Positions 10,746 to 20,945 of a DNA stretch of 64,000 nt are shown here, one piece after another (within the stretch, counting starts at the first letter, position 1; each line of letters begins with the position of its first letter). Below the pieces are notes generated by a model that saw only the letters and a list, made by a program, of their open reading frames with translations, was not told where the DNA came from and made no database searches. The translations under genes and the position numbers were made by a program. The stretch covers positions 154,668,547 through 154,732,546 of the forward strand of contig OZ023265.1 of the NCBI GenBank assembly GCA_964006375.1, given 5' to 3'. The stretch is from Tillus elongatus (Eukaryota; Arthropoda; Insecta; Coleoptera; Cleridae).

Positions 10746-11220
10746 TCAAAAGCTTAATTTTCTATCCCCGATGTCTATAAAACGAAATGTGAAATGTGTG
10801 AAATTAGACAACAGCGGCCTGCAGAGTGCAATTCCACGCCTCGGCGACTTGACCTTCCCGGACCGGTTCCTCGTCCTCGCATGCGGTATAGCGGACATCC
10901 GAGACCAGCCGCCAAGGTTGTTTCTTGTCTATAAGTCCTCCCGCGAACATTGTCTCTTATTACGTTAGGTGTCTAGTGTTACCGTCATTGCCTCTATCCA
11001 GTACAGAACGTGGCTATTCTCATCCACATAGAGGGCTATGCCCGGTTTTAGAACTGGCTGGCACGAGCTTTACAGTTTATACCTACGTAGAACGTTGCGT
11101 CTGACTTTACACAGATAAGGGTTAAAAATGAAAACATGAGCAGAATCAGAAGTAGTGCTTTTATCCGCTTTGGGGAAAATTGCAAGAATATAAATATAAA
11201 CGTTTTGTTTTGGAATTATG
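10746..11220. other. GC-rich island, function unknown
   Basis: 10790-11060 is about the most GC-rich stretch of the window, with many CG dinucleotides. The 65-codon frame 10771-10968 inside it has no recognisable domain. It is not similar to the repeats seen elsewhere here. It could be a decayed exon or repeat from another source, or conserved non-coding DNA. Confidence 0.3.
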
Positions 11221-11327
11221 TTAGTGAATTTTCTTTAAAAAAATTCACTAATGGGGCGATCTCGAGTTTTGAATTTTGAATTTTTTTAATGAGCGAGGTC
11301 TAGGACCCCTAGAACCCATATCCGGGG

Positions 11328-11402
<75 letters not shown>

Positions 11403-11520
11403 ATATTTGTATGTGTCTGTGTGTGTGTGTCATACCGATAAATCTAAAACTAATGGGTCAATTTTGAATTTGGCATGTGCCTTCCTTTTGTAAGTGAACT
11501 GTTTCGTTTTTTGTTTTCCG
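11221..11520 (+). repeat. Dispersed repeat family A, copy 1
   Basis: Head TTAGTGAATTTT...AAAAATTCACTAAT (palindromic), then GAGCGAGGTCTAGGACCCC and GGGTCAGTTTA. An internal (TA)n follows (11333-11394), then ACCGATAAATCTAAAACTAA and a decayed CCTTCCTTTTGTAA block. Collinear with 15170-15483 and 25106-25790. Confidence 0.7.
11333..11394. repeat. (TA)n microsatellite
   Basis: About 31 TA units inside family A copy 1, passing into degenerate TGTATG and (GT)n on the right. Confidence 0.97.
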
Positions 11521-12149
11521 CCTTCTGCTATTGTGTAAAAATTAATTTATAACCAACATGCTGTAAGTAATGGTTTATTTCTTTCATTTAATTTTAATTG
11601 TGGTGTAACTGTCTCTGGTAATAATTTCATCACCAGATTACTTGCAATTACACGTTACAAACATGTATCATAGCAAGGGCGTAAAAGAATTACTTATATT
11701 TGATTCTGTAGATAAATACTTGATCAGAATTAGTCAAAAATGAAACTTTTGTAATGAGCTTTTTAGCATTATTTTGTTTCTTGGGTATATAGTGACTACA
11801 ATAATTTACATTTGGCTTGAGGCGATCTGTTTATTAAAGAAGAGAAAGATGTGCTAGTTTCCTAACTTGGCTGCTTATCATTAAATATGCTGTTAATGCT
11901 GCTACAAAAAAGAGGTTACTATTCTAAGTTTCACCTGTCAGTCCATTAGTCTTTGTTTAGTTGCAGATTTAAAATAACGCTTGTAGAAATTTATCCTGAG
12001 CTCGCTTAGAAGTGATTATGATCACAATGTCAGGATACAAAAGGTTGTTGAGACTAAACTAAATGCAGTGTATCTGAGGATAAAGACATGAGAAACGCCA
12101 AAACACTCAAAAATTTTGTTGTATCGGTGCAAAAATAAAATAAGATCGT
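11521..12149. other. Unassigned AT-rich DNA
   Basis: Nothing recognised on either strand. Confidence 0.4.
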
Positions 12150-12185
12150 ATATACAGCCTGACCCACGAATAATGTACCAGCGAA
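12150..12185 (+). repeat. Solo mariner-type terminal repeat
   Basis: TATACAGCCTGACCCACG followed by AATAATGTACCAGCG has the usual look of a Tc1/mariner-superfamily end (TA then CAG, then a ...GACCC block). No matching inverted end or transposase lies close by, so only a solo end is called. Confidence 0.35.
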
Positions 12186-13084
12186 AGTCTGGGATTAGGG
12201 GACATTAATACCAACCGATTTAAATCACATGTATCTATGTTATGCGATGATTTGTAGTTTTCGAAAGATGATCTTTTTCTTGTATATGCAGATTTTGTTA
12301 CATTGTTGACTGTCTCTTTGAGTTTTTCATTGTCAATATTATTTCCAGAATGTGTACCCGCCTGTAAAAATACACGGAATCCAAATTCTAACTCCTAATA
12401 GTTCACAATTTGATTACAAGTTTAAATTTTTTTAAGGAATTTACACTTGACTTCAGCTTAACATAAAATATCTACACCTTAAGAAAAATCAAGACTGTGA
12501 TCAAATTGTGAGCTATTGTTGTCCAGTAGAAAACAAAACCTAAAATAAATACAGTGAAAATAGCATTGACAAATACGAAAACCATAAGTATGCAATTAGT
12601 CTTTCATCTACCTGTAAGCATTGTCTTCGTCCTGGGCAAAAGTATTTAAAATTATTTCTATTTCTTCCTCATTCAGGTGTCTCCTGAATAAGTAGAAACT
12701 TGTTCTAAAACCTGCTGACACGAGTGGCCCATATGGGAATAACCTGCCGTTTTATTGTCAACAAAATATGCAACCCCTAATGGAAAAAGGGGCCTACAAT
12801 AACTATAATATAACAGGTTAACTAGCATTCCTCAGTATGCCTCCTTAGCTTTCTCTCATGTTATCTGAACTTATATCAAAACGTTTAATCAACGCCTTTT
12901 TTCTATATATTTCCTGGTTCTTTATATTAGACCGTGCTTCATAAAAAGTTGTACAATTGCACAGAGTGGTCATCGCGTAATCTCTAGGGCGTAATAATAG
13001 CCAAAAAAATACCAGAACCTGATTATAAAAAACACCCGTGATGTTAACCAAAATATTGTTAACAAAAATAGTATTTTGAGATGT
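12186..13084. other. Unassigned AT-rich DNA
   Basis: No gene or repeat recognised. The 81-codon minus frame ending near 12845 has no domain. Confidence 0.35.
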
Positions 13085-13212
13085 TTTCATCCCCCGATGA
13101 CGCTAATTTTGTTAGTGGAACGATCGTAGGTCTTTGAAAGCTGTGTTTCAGTGATTTGGGTTCTCCAAGTGTACTTATCAGTGCTCATCACATGTTCCAG
13201 TTTACACTTAGC
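13085..13212 (+). repeat. Penelope-like terminal repeat with decayed hammerhead
   Basis: Same order as the Penelope end at 7448-7538: CCCGATGACGCTAA...TTAGTGGAACGATCGTAGG, then TTTCAGTGATTTGGG, CTCCAAGTGTACTTATCA and the extension GTGCTCATCACATGTTCCAG. The hammerhead core is mutated (CTGATGA to CCGATGA, GAAAC to GGAAC, and one base lost before AGG), so it should be inactive. No RT is attached. Confidence 0.75.
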
Positions 13213-13716
13213 TCACTTAGTACTTTGCTGATAATGTTTTGTCTGTTTACGGTTTCGTTCAGAGAAATTTAAAGACTTTTGTTATAGTTTGATATAGTTA
13301 GATAAATCTAAAGCTGGCATTTTTAAGTTCTAGTAAACAGCTTGTATGATGGACACCTTGGATTTACTTTTGTTAATCAAACACCAAGTCAATTCTGGCT
13401 GTAGCATTTAAACTTTACATTAAGTAATTTTATAAAACTGATTTTTATGGTTGACATATGCGACTAATCGAATTGTCGATAATAAAATTGGAAATATCAA
13501 CGGTATTCACTACCTTCGCAATCAAATAACTACGTCAGCACTATCGATAGGTTAATATAATTGACATTTGTCCTAAAAAGATAAACACCACGTAACCTAT
13601 ATAACTAGAAATTACTGCAATTCTGCTTGTTAGCATTCTTTAAATTTCCTTGTGCAAATATGTGGTTTTTTGTATTCAAATCAATACATTTAAATTACAA
13701 AATTAATCCACTAAGT
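13213..13716. other. Unassigned AT-rich DNA
   Basis: Nothing recognised. Confidence 0.4.
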
Positions 13717-14028
13717 GAAGAGTGGAACCTGTAATGAGCACTAATAAGCACACTTATAAATCCCAAGTCACCACAACAAATTTTTTAAAACCTGACGACC
13801 GTCATCAAAGGATGAATAATTCTAGACATCTAATATTCGCAACTCTATATTCTTCTGCAATTCCGACTGTGGCCGACTACCTGCAGAATTACAGAAGAAT
13901 ATAAATAGAGTTAAGGATATTAGATATTTAGAATTATTCATCCTCTGATGACGCTAACTTTGTTAGTGAAACGATCGTCAGGTCTTTTAAAATGTGTTGT
14001 GGTGATTTGGATTCTCCAAGTATACTTA
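13717..14028. repeat. Inverted pair of Penelope terminal repeats (large palindrome)
   Basis: Left arm (13717-13860, minus sense) and right arm (13884-14028, plus sense) are the same Penelope end in opposite directions. Shared blocks include GAATTATTCATCCTCTGATG/CATCAAAGGATGAATAATTC and TTCTGCAATT/AATTACAGAA around a centre near 13871. The left arm carries the extended outer part (GGAACCTGTAATGAGCAC) and lacks the hammerhead stem II segment. The right arm is complete. There is no RT between them: either an extreme 5' truncation or an internal deletion. Confidence 0.8.
13942..13982 (+). ncRNA. Hammerhead-ribozyme-like motif, intact core
   Basis: CCT-CTGATGA-C, stem II GCTAAC/GTTAGT with loop TTT, GAAAC, loop GATC, GTC, AGG. 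All invariant core positions are present (CUGAUGA, GAA, UC at the cleavage site). Stem III is AC/GU and stem I is at least CCU/AGG. Predicted cleavage follows C13979. As in the 7448 copy, one pyrimidine is unpaired before stem II. This is the best-preserved of the three copies. Confidence 0.78.
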
Positions 14029-14174
14029 CAGAAATAATGAAGTGGGTTTCCCAATAGGAATGACGTGTTGTCAAAGCGTCATGGCAGCCATATTTAAAAT
14101 GGTAGAAATGTCACTAGCTGTCATTTGTGTTTAGTATAGTGACAATTCATCACGAGCAAATACACGCTTCAATA

Positions 14175-15112
14175 ATGTTTAGTTACCGTCCAAAAATTTT
14201 ATAGAAACGAATGTCCTTTTGTCCAAACTCGACGTGATATTCGTGATGATTTTGGTCCACATACTCGTCCTTCTCTGCTTGCTATTCGTCGAATTGTTAA
14301 AAAAATTCGAAATAAATTTCACTTTACACAATACCAGAATCCTTTAAGGAATAACAGCTTGGCGTATTTTGAGAAAATATTTGTTTTTACAACCGTGTAA
14401 GATCGTGTTGACTTAAGAACTTAAGCTACATGACCATCATAAGTGTCCTGTGTTTACTGATTGGTCTCTAGAGCAACCAGAAATTGATCCCGATTTTTTC
14501 AAAAAAATCGTTTTGTCAGATGAAGCACATTCCTGGTTAAACGGCTCTGTAAGCGGATAAAAGCGTCGTTTTTGGTATAAAAATAATCCACAACAGATTC
14601 ATGAGAAGCCTTTGCATTCAGAAGAGGTTAAGGTTTGGTGTGGTTTATGGCATGATGGCATCACCGGACCTTTTTTTTTTTGAAACCGCAATTGGAGATG
14701 CAGTAACAGTAAATAGTGAGCGTTGCTAACAGTTTTTTTGTGGCCAAAATTGGATGGAATTAATTTACAAGACGTGTTTCTTGAAGAAGATGGTGGAACT
14801 CCACATTTTGCCAATGTCACTATGGAGTTATTGAGTTGGTGAGTCTGTAATCTCCAGGAATGAAAGTGTTTATTGGCCCCCAAGAAGTTGTGATTGAGCA
14901 ACATTAGATTACTTTTTGTGGGGGTATTTGAAGTTATTGGTCTATGCCAATAAACCTCGAAGTGGAGACGTTTTGAAATTGAACGCTGCATTAATGAAAT
15001 CACGCCTGATTTATTTCAAAAGTCACCGAAAATTGTGTTAATCGATTTCAATCCTGCAAACGAACCCGAGGCGGACATTTGAAGGCTGTGTTATTTAAAA
15101 CACCATTGTCAT
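14175..15112 (+). pseudogene. Tc1/mariner-superfamily transposase pseudogene
   Basis: Decayed DDE transposase. N-terminal HTH-like piece FYRNECPFVQTRRDIRDDFG (about 14200-14260), then LLAIRRIVKKI. The first catalytic block is KKIVLSDEAHSWLNGSVSG (about 14500-14560), then RRFWYKNNPQQIHEKPLHS and VKVWCGLWHDGITGPFFF (14630-14690). The second block, DGGTPHFANVTMELL (about 14790), has lost the usual QQD residues. The KPRSGDVLKLNAALMK-like tail is near 14955. Many stops and frameshifts. Same lineage as the copy at 37867-38935 by the FVNKQN/HEKPLH and ATxHTARET-type boxes. Its ends are not clear. Confidence 0.8.
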
Positions 15113-15169
15113 AAGTTATACTTTGACATAAAAAAAGTTTTGCTTTTATCTCAAATAATCTGTATTTTG

Positions 15170-15483
15170 TTAGTGAATTTTTATTAAAAAAAATTCACTA
15201 ATAGAGAGGTATCGACTTTGCAAAAATGTTTTCAAATGAGCGCGAACTGGGACCCCTAGAACCCGGGGTCAGTTTCAATTTATATATACCGAAATCTCAA
15301 AAAATAATTAACCAACTTGGATGAAGCTCGGCAATACCTTTCTTTTATTAATAGCTTGGATAAGCTCGCTAGCCAGGAAAATTGGACAAGGTTTTCCGGG
15401 AATTTTTTTATATAGAAAATTGAGTTGTGTACATTTGAAACATTTAATGAAAATTCACAACCAGAACGCACTTACTGCCTCCC
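15170..15483 (+). repeat. Dispersed repeat family A, copy 2 (complete-looking)
   Basis: Palindromic head TTAGTGAATTTTTATT...AAAATTCACTAATAG, then GAGCGCGAACTGGGACCCC and GAACCCGGGGTCAGTTT. Only a very short TATATATA is present where other copies have long (TA)n. Then ACCGAAATCTCAAAAAATAA, GATGAAGCTCGGCAATACC, AATAGCTTGGATAAGCTCG, GCTAGCCAGGAAAA, and the tail AATGAAAATTCACAACCAG with the hairpin AACGCACTTACTGCCTC. It shows that the (TA)n is an expandable internal part of the family. Confidence 0.7.
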
Positions 15484-16310
15484 AAACTTTGTTAATTTTA
15501 AAAATCGTTTTCCTCATTGGCAAACCCTTTTCGGGCGAAGTAAATATAAACTGGATCCATGTACCATTTTAAATCTAGGAGATAAGAATACATCAGTTGA
15601 TAAAAAAACTGTCTATATTATCGCCTGTCTGAAAATGACCTAACTTGTTTTTACTAAATTTTCTTATTAGATTTTCATATTTCCTAATATTCTGACCTTT
15701 AAGGAATGCACATAGTAAAATGGTTCACTGTGGCGTATTTAATTAAATGCATGTTGCATTAAGAACTCAATTCCCAGAGAAATCTAACGTGTCTTCATAT
15801 AGCAGGTAACACATACGCATACATATATTCATGTGGAGTAGAAATAGATCTCGGTAGGGAAGCTGCGTAGGGCTTTGTTCTTTACCCCTTTAACTGGTAC
15901 GACTTGTTTCCGTTGCTGTGCAGCTTTAGTGAAGGACGTTTAGCATGGACAAGTCGGGAAATATGGATTTGAGATGACCCCTTTTATGAAAACGCCCTGC
16001 TTCTTGAGTATTCTCCACATGGTCAGCGACAGATGTCCGTTAAGGAAACGCGTAATTATATGTTTAAAGTGCTCCCTCCCTAGTATATGCACAACAGTAT
16101 TTCATTCTTGCCTGTTTTCTGCCGTGTTTGCGTCTAGGAAATTAGTTGTGTCTAAATGGAATTTAGACGATTAGGATTTGCCATTTTGTCGTAGCTAATG
16201 CGGGCACTTTGCCTTCTGATGTGTCTTTTATATGTTGAGTTACGTATAATTGTTTAAAAAACAAAGAAAAACTTAAGGGTACGATTGCGATGCCGTTTCT
16301 TTAAAAAATA
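15484..16310. other. Mostly unassigned; possible decayed RNase H region
   Basis: 15830-16200 has GC-richer sequence. In minus sense it gives ITRFLNGHLSLTMWRILKK, reminiscent of the xLxGHxxL segment after the RNase H domain in I-type non-LTR elements. The similarity is weak. The rest shows nothing. Confidence 0.25.
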
Positions 16311-16992
16311 TACAGGACCTAAAAAGATGTGGAATATTGTCAGTATTTCGAAAAGTACTAAACATATTTTGTTGACACTTGGTATATTGATGTACTTAAA
16401 TTAATACTCTTATAACAAGTTAAAAATATGTGTAAAGAATACAGGGTGGCTCAGATATAAACCAAAATTTTTGTTTCAAACACCCTGTTCGTTTTTGTTT
16501 TTTCTAAATTTGCATCTAATTTAAGGTCTAATTTTTGAAGTTTTTTCCCTATCTTCGTTCACTACTGAAAAAATGGTTGTTAAAAACAATTTTCAAAAAT
16601 TGTTAATATTTAGAAAACTACGGAACATATTTTTTTGACACTTGTTGTATTGATGTATTTAAGTTCAATACACTTTTGACAACTAAAAAAGTATGTGTAA
16701 CTATACAGGCTGGCTGAGAAATAATACCAAGTTTGTTATTTTAAATGGAACACCTGTATATTTTGCACATTCTAATAAGTATTTAAGAGATAAATTCAAT
16801 GCTGCAAGTTTTTAGTTGTTTATTCGCCACAATGAGTCATGTACTCAAACTGAATTCAACATTGAAACTATGAAGATAAGTCGTCTCATTTGTAATATTG
16901 CTAGGTGCCTTATCTGCAATGATAAATTTGTGATTTGTTTAAATGTTCCTAAGTCCTAAAATAAACGTACGCCTCAGTTAACAGCTATTAAC

Positions 16993-18020
16993 ATGGTAGT
17001 TATTATTGAAAAACAAAAAAATGAAGTGTTCATGATGGTTGGATATCGTGACCGCAAGAGAACACAAGCGGAATTTGCCGTTTTATTTAATCAAGCTTAC
17101 CCCAATCTTGTGTAAGCGCATATCCACAGAAATTCAATGAAGCAGGAAGTTTACAAGAGACCAAAAACAGGCACATCGAAAAGCACTACTAGTGGTGATG
17201 TAGCTATAAATGTTTTAGTTGATTTACAGGAGAATCCAATCAATCGTATCGACAGATGGGCCAAAAACACAATATGTCTCACATGTCAGTTAAAAACTTA
17301 TTCAAAAGCGAAAAGATACGTCCTTTCAAAGTACATCTAGTTTAAGAACATATAGAAGATGATTTTGATAGAAGAACTGAGTCTTGCGAAATTATGATGC
17401 AGAGGTGCAACCTTGATTCCAATTTTGTAAATAATATTCTCTTCTTCGATGAGGCTACATTAATGCTTAATGGCCCCGTGAATAGGCACAATTGTAGATA
17501 TTGGTCAACAGACAATCCGCGGTGGGTGGCTGAAGCATACATACATTGGATAGGTATCATAGGCCATAATACCATTGGACCATTTTTCATGACCGAAAAA
17601 CTTATGTCAGAACATTATTTGCAGTTGTTACGTGAACAGATTATGCCACAATTATAAACGCTGTACCAAAAGCAAAGAGACATTTGGTTTCAGCATAACG
17701 GTGCTTCTGTACATTTTGGTTTGCCAGTTCGTCCATTTTTAAACCAGGCATTTCTTAATCGATGGATAAAGAAGAGGTGCAATTGAGTGGCCCGCAAGAT
17801 CCTTGGACGTAACACCTCTAGACTTTTATTTATGGCATGACCTAAGGGTAAGGGTTACAAATACAGGTGGGATGGTATTGAACATTTGAAGATTATAATT
17901 AGGAATGAACATCATGAAATTCATTGGAATACTTTCGATAAAGTCTTGCGGGAATTTATACACATACTTGGCTATTGTTTAGCAACTAATGGTCAACATT
18001 TTGAACATGTTATAAAGTAA
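16993..18020 (+). pseudogene. DUF4817/DDE_3-type transposase pseudogene
   Basis: Starts MVVIIEKQKNEVFMMVGY, then an AVLFNQAYPN HTH-type block. KRPKTGTSKSTTSGDVAINV follows, then ENPINRIDR and KNLFKSEKIRPFKVHL-like remains. The first catalytic block is NNILFFDEATLMLNGPVNRH (about 17430-17490) with NCRYWSTDNPRWVAEAY. Then IGIIGHNTIGPFFM (17550), a decayed QHNGASVHF second block (17695) and the third block EWPARSLDVTPLDFYLW (17790-17835). Three or more frame changes and several stops. The first and third acidic residues remain; the second is N for D. It is the only transposase within the long TIRs and probably the element's own. Confidence 0.85.
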
Positions 18021-18043
18021 CTTAATCTAAATTTTACTTGTTT

Positions 18044-18897
18044 TTTCCCTTAGGGCTCGTCCGCGTCTTTGCCGCCCCGATAACACCGCAGCCTTTGACT
18101 TATTGTGCATGCCCCTTGTCTTTTCCACTCCACCCATTCCAAAAACACTGTGCCTTGAACTAGTCTGCACGGCAATTGGTTGGGTAAAGTTTTATATTGC
18201 TCTGTTTCCGGTCTAGGCTGTCAGTAGATCAGTTGCCTTTTGCGATTAGGAGCTTTACACTCGCAAAAGATGTGCTGGGCTAATTCCTCCCCCTCGCCGC
18301 AGAGTCTGCATGCCAGGTCCCCTTCGAACCGCCCCATTTTATGCTGGTGTTCCTTGACAGCCATGTGTCCCGTCAAGAGTCCTGTTATGTTCCTGAGCTG
18401 TCCTCTGCTAAGATTTAGCAGCTTCGCAGCTCTCTTTGAACTGGGTTTCTCAATTACTGACTTCCCATGTCTGAGCCCTGGACAGTTTGCCCAGTACACC
18501 TTATGTTCATTTCTGACGCAGGACTTAATTGATCCCCTGGCAGTGCTATTAGTCACGCCAAACCTGTTCTGGTCCCATAAATAGTTCTGCTGACCCCCTC
18601 TTCGCGAGACTGTCAGCTTCTTTATTGCCTTTGACCCCCAAGGGATCCGGCACCAAGATGAGCGTGACCTCATTCTGCCCAGCCAGGTCGCTCCTCTCGT
18701 CAATGCGTTCACTTACCAGCATCGAATTTACCCGTGGGCTACTTAGGGCCTTAAAGGCTGCCTGGCTGTCTGTGGCTATGAGGATCCGCTTGTTGGTGTA
18801 GCCCCTCCTCTTGTTCTCCCGCACGCAGTGTAAGATGGCGTACATTTCGGCCTGAAAGATCGTTGCATGAGCTTCGAGGGAAATACTGTGACTTACC
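18044..18897 (-). mobile_element. Nested non-LTR retrotransposon, RNase H 3' fragment
   Basis: An 854-bp minus-strand insertion flanked by the 10-bp duplication TTACTTGTTT (18034-18043 and 18898-18907), with an A-rich 3' tail (GGGAAAAAA on its own strand). It encodes the end of an I-clade-type ORF2. The RNase H domain is AEMYAILHCVREN, ATDSQAAFKALSS and VKGNKEADSLAKRGSAELF, with WVPG decayed to LVPD. The downstream segment is NITGLLTGHMAVKEHQHKMG plus the zinc-knuckle-like CRLCGEGEELAQHIFCEC. It is truncated 5' within RNase H. One frame change falls near 18700. It was inserted after the mariner element, so it is younger. Confidence 0.88.
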
Positions 18898-19572
18898 TTA
18901 CTTGTTTATTATCGCTAATTTGTTTTTTGTGTTGTGATATTATGTACGCCCTTTGAAATTGTAATACGAGTACCATAATTCCGTTTATGTAGACGAATAA
19001 ACAGCTTAAACAGTTTAAGTACATGAATGTCTCATTGTGGCGAATAAACAACTAAAACCATGCATCATTGAATTTATCGCTTAAATGCTTATTAGAATCT
19101 GCAAAATATACAAGGCGTTCCATTTAAAATAATAAAGTTGGTATTATTACTCAGCCACCTGTATAGTTAGACACACTGTTTAACTTGTCAAAAGTGTATT
19201 GATGCTATTTCAGTTTTATACATGATACATCAATATACGAAGTGTCAAAAAAATATGTTTCGTAGTGTTCGAAATATTAACAGTTTTTGAAAATTGTTTT
19301 TAATAACCATTTTTTCAGTAGTGAATGAAGATATGGAAAAACTTCAAATACGTTAATTTAGATGTAAATTCAGGAAACGCAAAAATATACATGCTGTTCC
19401 ATTTAAAATAAAACCGTTGGTATTATTTCTGAGCCAGCCTGTATAGTTACGTACACGTTTTTACTTGTCAACAGAGTATTACATTTAAGTACATCGATAT
19501 ATCAAGCGCTCAAAAATATGTTTAGTAATTTTGGAGATATTAGCGATATTCCACACTTTTTTACACCCTGTA

Positions 19573-20577
19573 TAATGATATATAATTCTATAAATAATTT
19601 GTACAATATGTAGGTACTTAAATTTTTATTTGTTTTGTATTTAGGCCTAGTTGGTTAGGTTGTTTGCTGTGCGCTTTTAGTGTTTTTGTATATTCTCTTT
19701 TCTTAATAACTTTGATTTAGTGTAATTGTAGTCTTGTAATTGGGTAAAATTGTGTTGAGGTGGATAAAAATTATGATATATGGCTTGTTTTTACGCTCCA
19801 AAACCCAAATGTTTTTATCTTGTATTGTTTGCCATTTTATTTTGGTGTAATTTATTTCTACCAACCACATCATCAACTGGTAACTTGATTTGAAATGTTG
19901 CACTACTGGACGACCTAATAAAGGATAGCTTCCACTGCAACCTTTAATATGTGAACGTAAAGCTAAAGATAATCAATTAAAATGCACAACAATGAATAAT
20001 AATTTGTTTTTGAGCTGTAAATTTAATGACTTTAAAAAAGGTATTAGAATTGTTGAGATTGAATAATATAATTATCTTCGTTTTTAGTAATTGTCTTTTA
20101 AAGCAAATTGCCTATTGTTCGTATAATGAGCCTCATACGAATGCAGGCACAGGTATCGATGATCATAATTTATGATAGCGTTCGCGAGGTTGACAGGAGA
20201 AAGATCAGCCAACACACGGAGAGAGACGCTAAGGTTAATGATCTTAAATCTGACTAGTTTTTACACCCTCCGGCTTATTTATGTACTGCAATTTGTGTAT
20301 TCACTACAGCAACATAGCAGATGCAAGTCGCGGATTCATTGTTTTATTAAACGATAAATTACACAAGTTTTGACGGTGTACATGTTTTAGCGCTACACAA
20401 TGCGAAAGCCCTGGTCTACAGTAGCGTAAGAAAATTGTAAGGAGACGTGACGCAAAAAAAAAGAACTTATGCATTTCTGTTGCTCGACATTGTCACTGAT
20501 GCTTGCCAAAGTAACAAAAAGCCTCTGCAGATGTGTTCCATTAAGCTACTATATTATCTCTCAGATTCTCACAATTG
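19573..20577. other. Unassigned DNA
   Basis: No gene recognised. Contains a hairpin motif at 20102-20143 that has a second copy at 24133-24174 (see that entry) and a CG-containing block at 20150-20270. Confidence 0.35.
20102..20143 (+). other. Conserved hairpin motif, copy 1
   Basis: AGCAAATTGCCTATTG followed by TTCGTATAATGAGCCTCATA and CGAATG. TTCGTAT and ATACGAA form a perfect 7-bp stem around AATGAGCCTC. About 34 of 42 positions match the copy at 24133-24174, with unrelated flanks. Confidence 0.5.
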
Positions 20578-20932
20578 TGTGTGTTTTGTTTCTTAAACTT
20601 CGGCGTATTTCCGCGACTATGGCCAATCACCGACGCCAGGGAGCAGTTACGCCTCACCAACCTGGAAATTTTGCCGAACCCCTGCCTTTCTGTAAGGCGG
20701 GTAGGGACTTTTAACGTGCCCAACATAGCATGGATACGAGACCGACGGCTTTACGCCCCCTCCGAAGGACGGAACGTGCAGATATTCAACTTGCTCAAAT
20801 ACAATATCAGAATCTCGGTTGATGTTAATGTTACAGTTTGTACTGAAAAAGTGAAAGGAGAACCCTGGGATCGAACCGAGTACCCTTCGGTTCTGAGGCA
20901 TACGTTCTTACCTCTGAACCACCGAGGCTCTA
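20578..20932 (-). repeat. tRNA-derived SINE (family S1)
   Basis: Minus-strand SINE: A-box-like CCTCGGTGGTTCAGAGG, B-box-like GGTTCGATCCC, then CACTTTTTCAGTACAAACTG. The body has GGCGTAAAGCCGTCGG, GGGCACGTTAAAAG, CGGTGATTGGCCATAG and CGCGGAAAT, with a CACACA-rich 3' end. It is flanked by ATTCTCAC(A/T)ATTG at 20565-20577 and 20933-20945, a 13-bp duplication with one mismatch. Collinear with 30631-30984. The open frames it contains are not genes. Confidence 0.85.
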
Positions 20933-20945
20933 ATTCTCACTATTG

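Larger units (their letters stand above)
16311..19572 (+). mobile_element. Mariner-type element with ~570-bp inverted terminal repeats
   Basis: Ends read TACAGGACCTAAAAAGATG (16311) and TTTTTTACACCCTGTA (to 19572). The arms 16311-16880 and 19003-19572 are inverted copies of each other over their whole length, with indels. Each arm contains three mariner-end-like TACAGG motifs (16311, 16440, 16704 and complements near 19572, 19445, 19165), so the arms are themselves internally reiterated. Inside: a broken transposase (16993-18020) and a nested non-LTR insertion (18044-18897). The total without the nest is about 2.4 kb, and the TIRs are far longer than the ~30 bp of classic mariners. Confidence 0.85.

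Noticed and set aside
11276..11467. Ile-Tyr repeat proteins (here and at the other TA tracts)
   Set aside because: Direct translation of (TA)n microsatellites.
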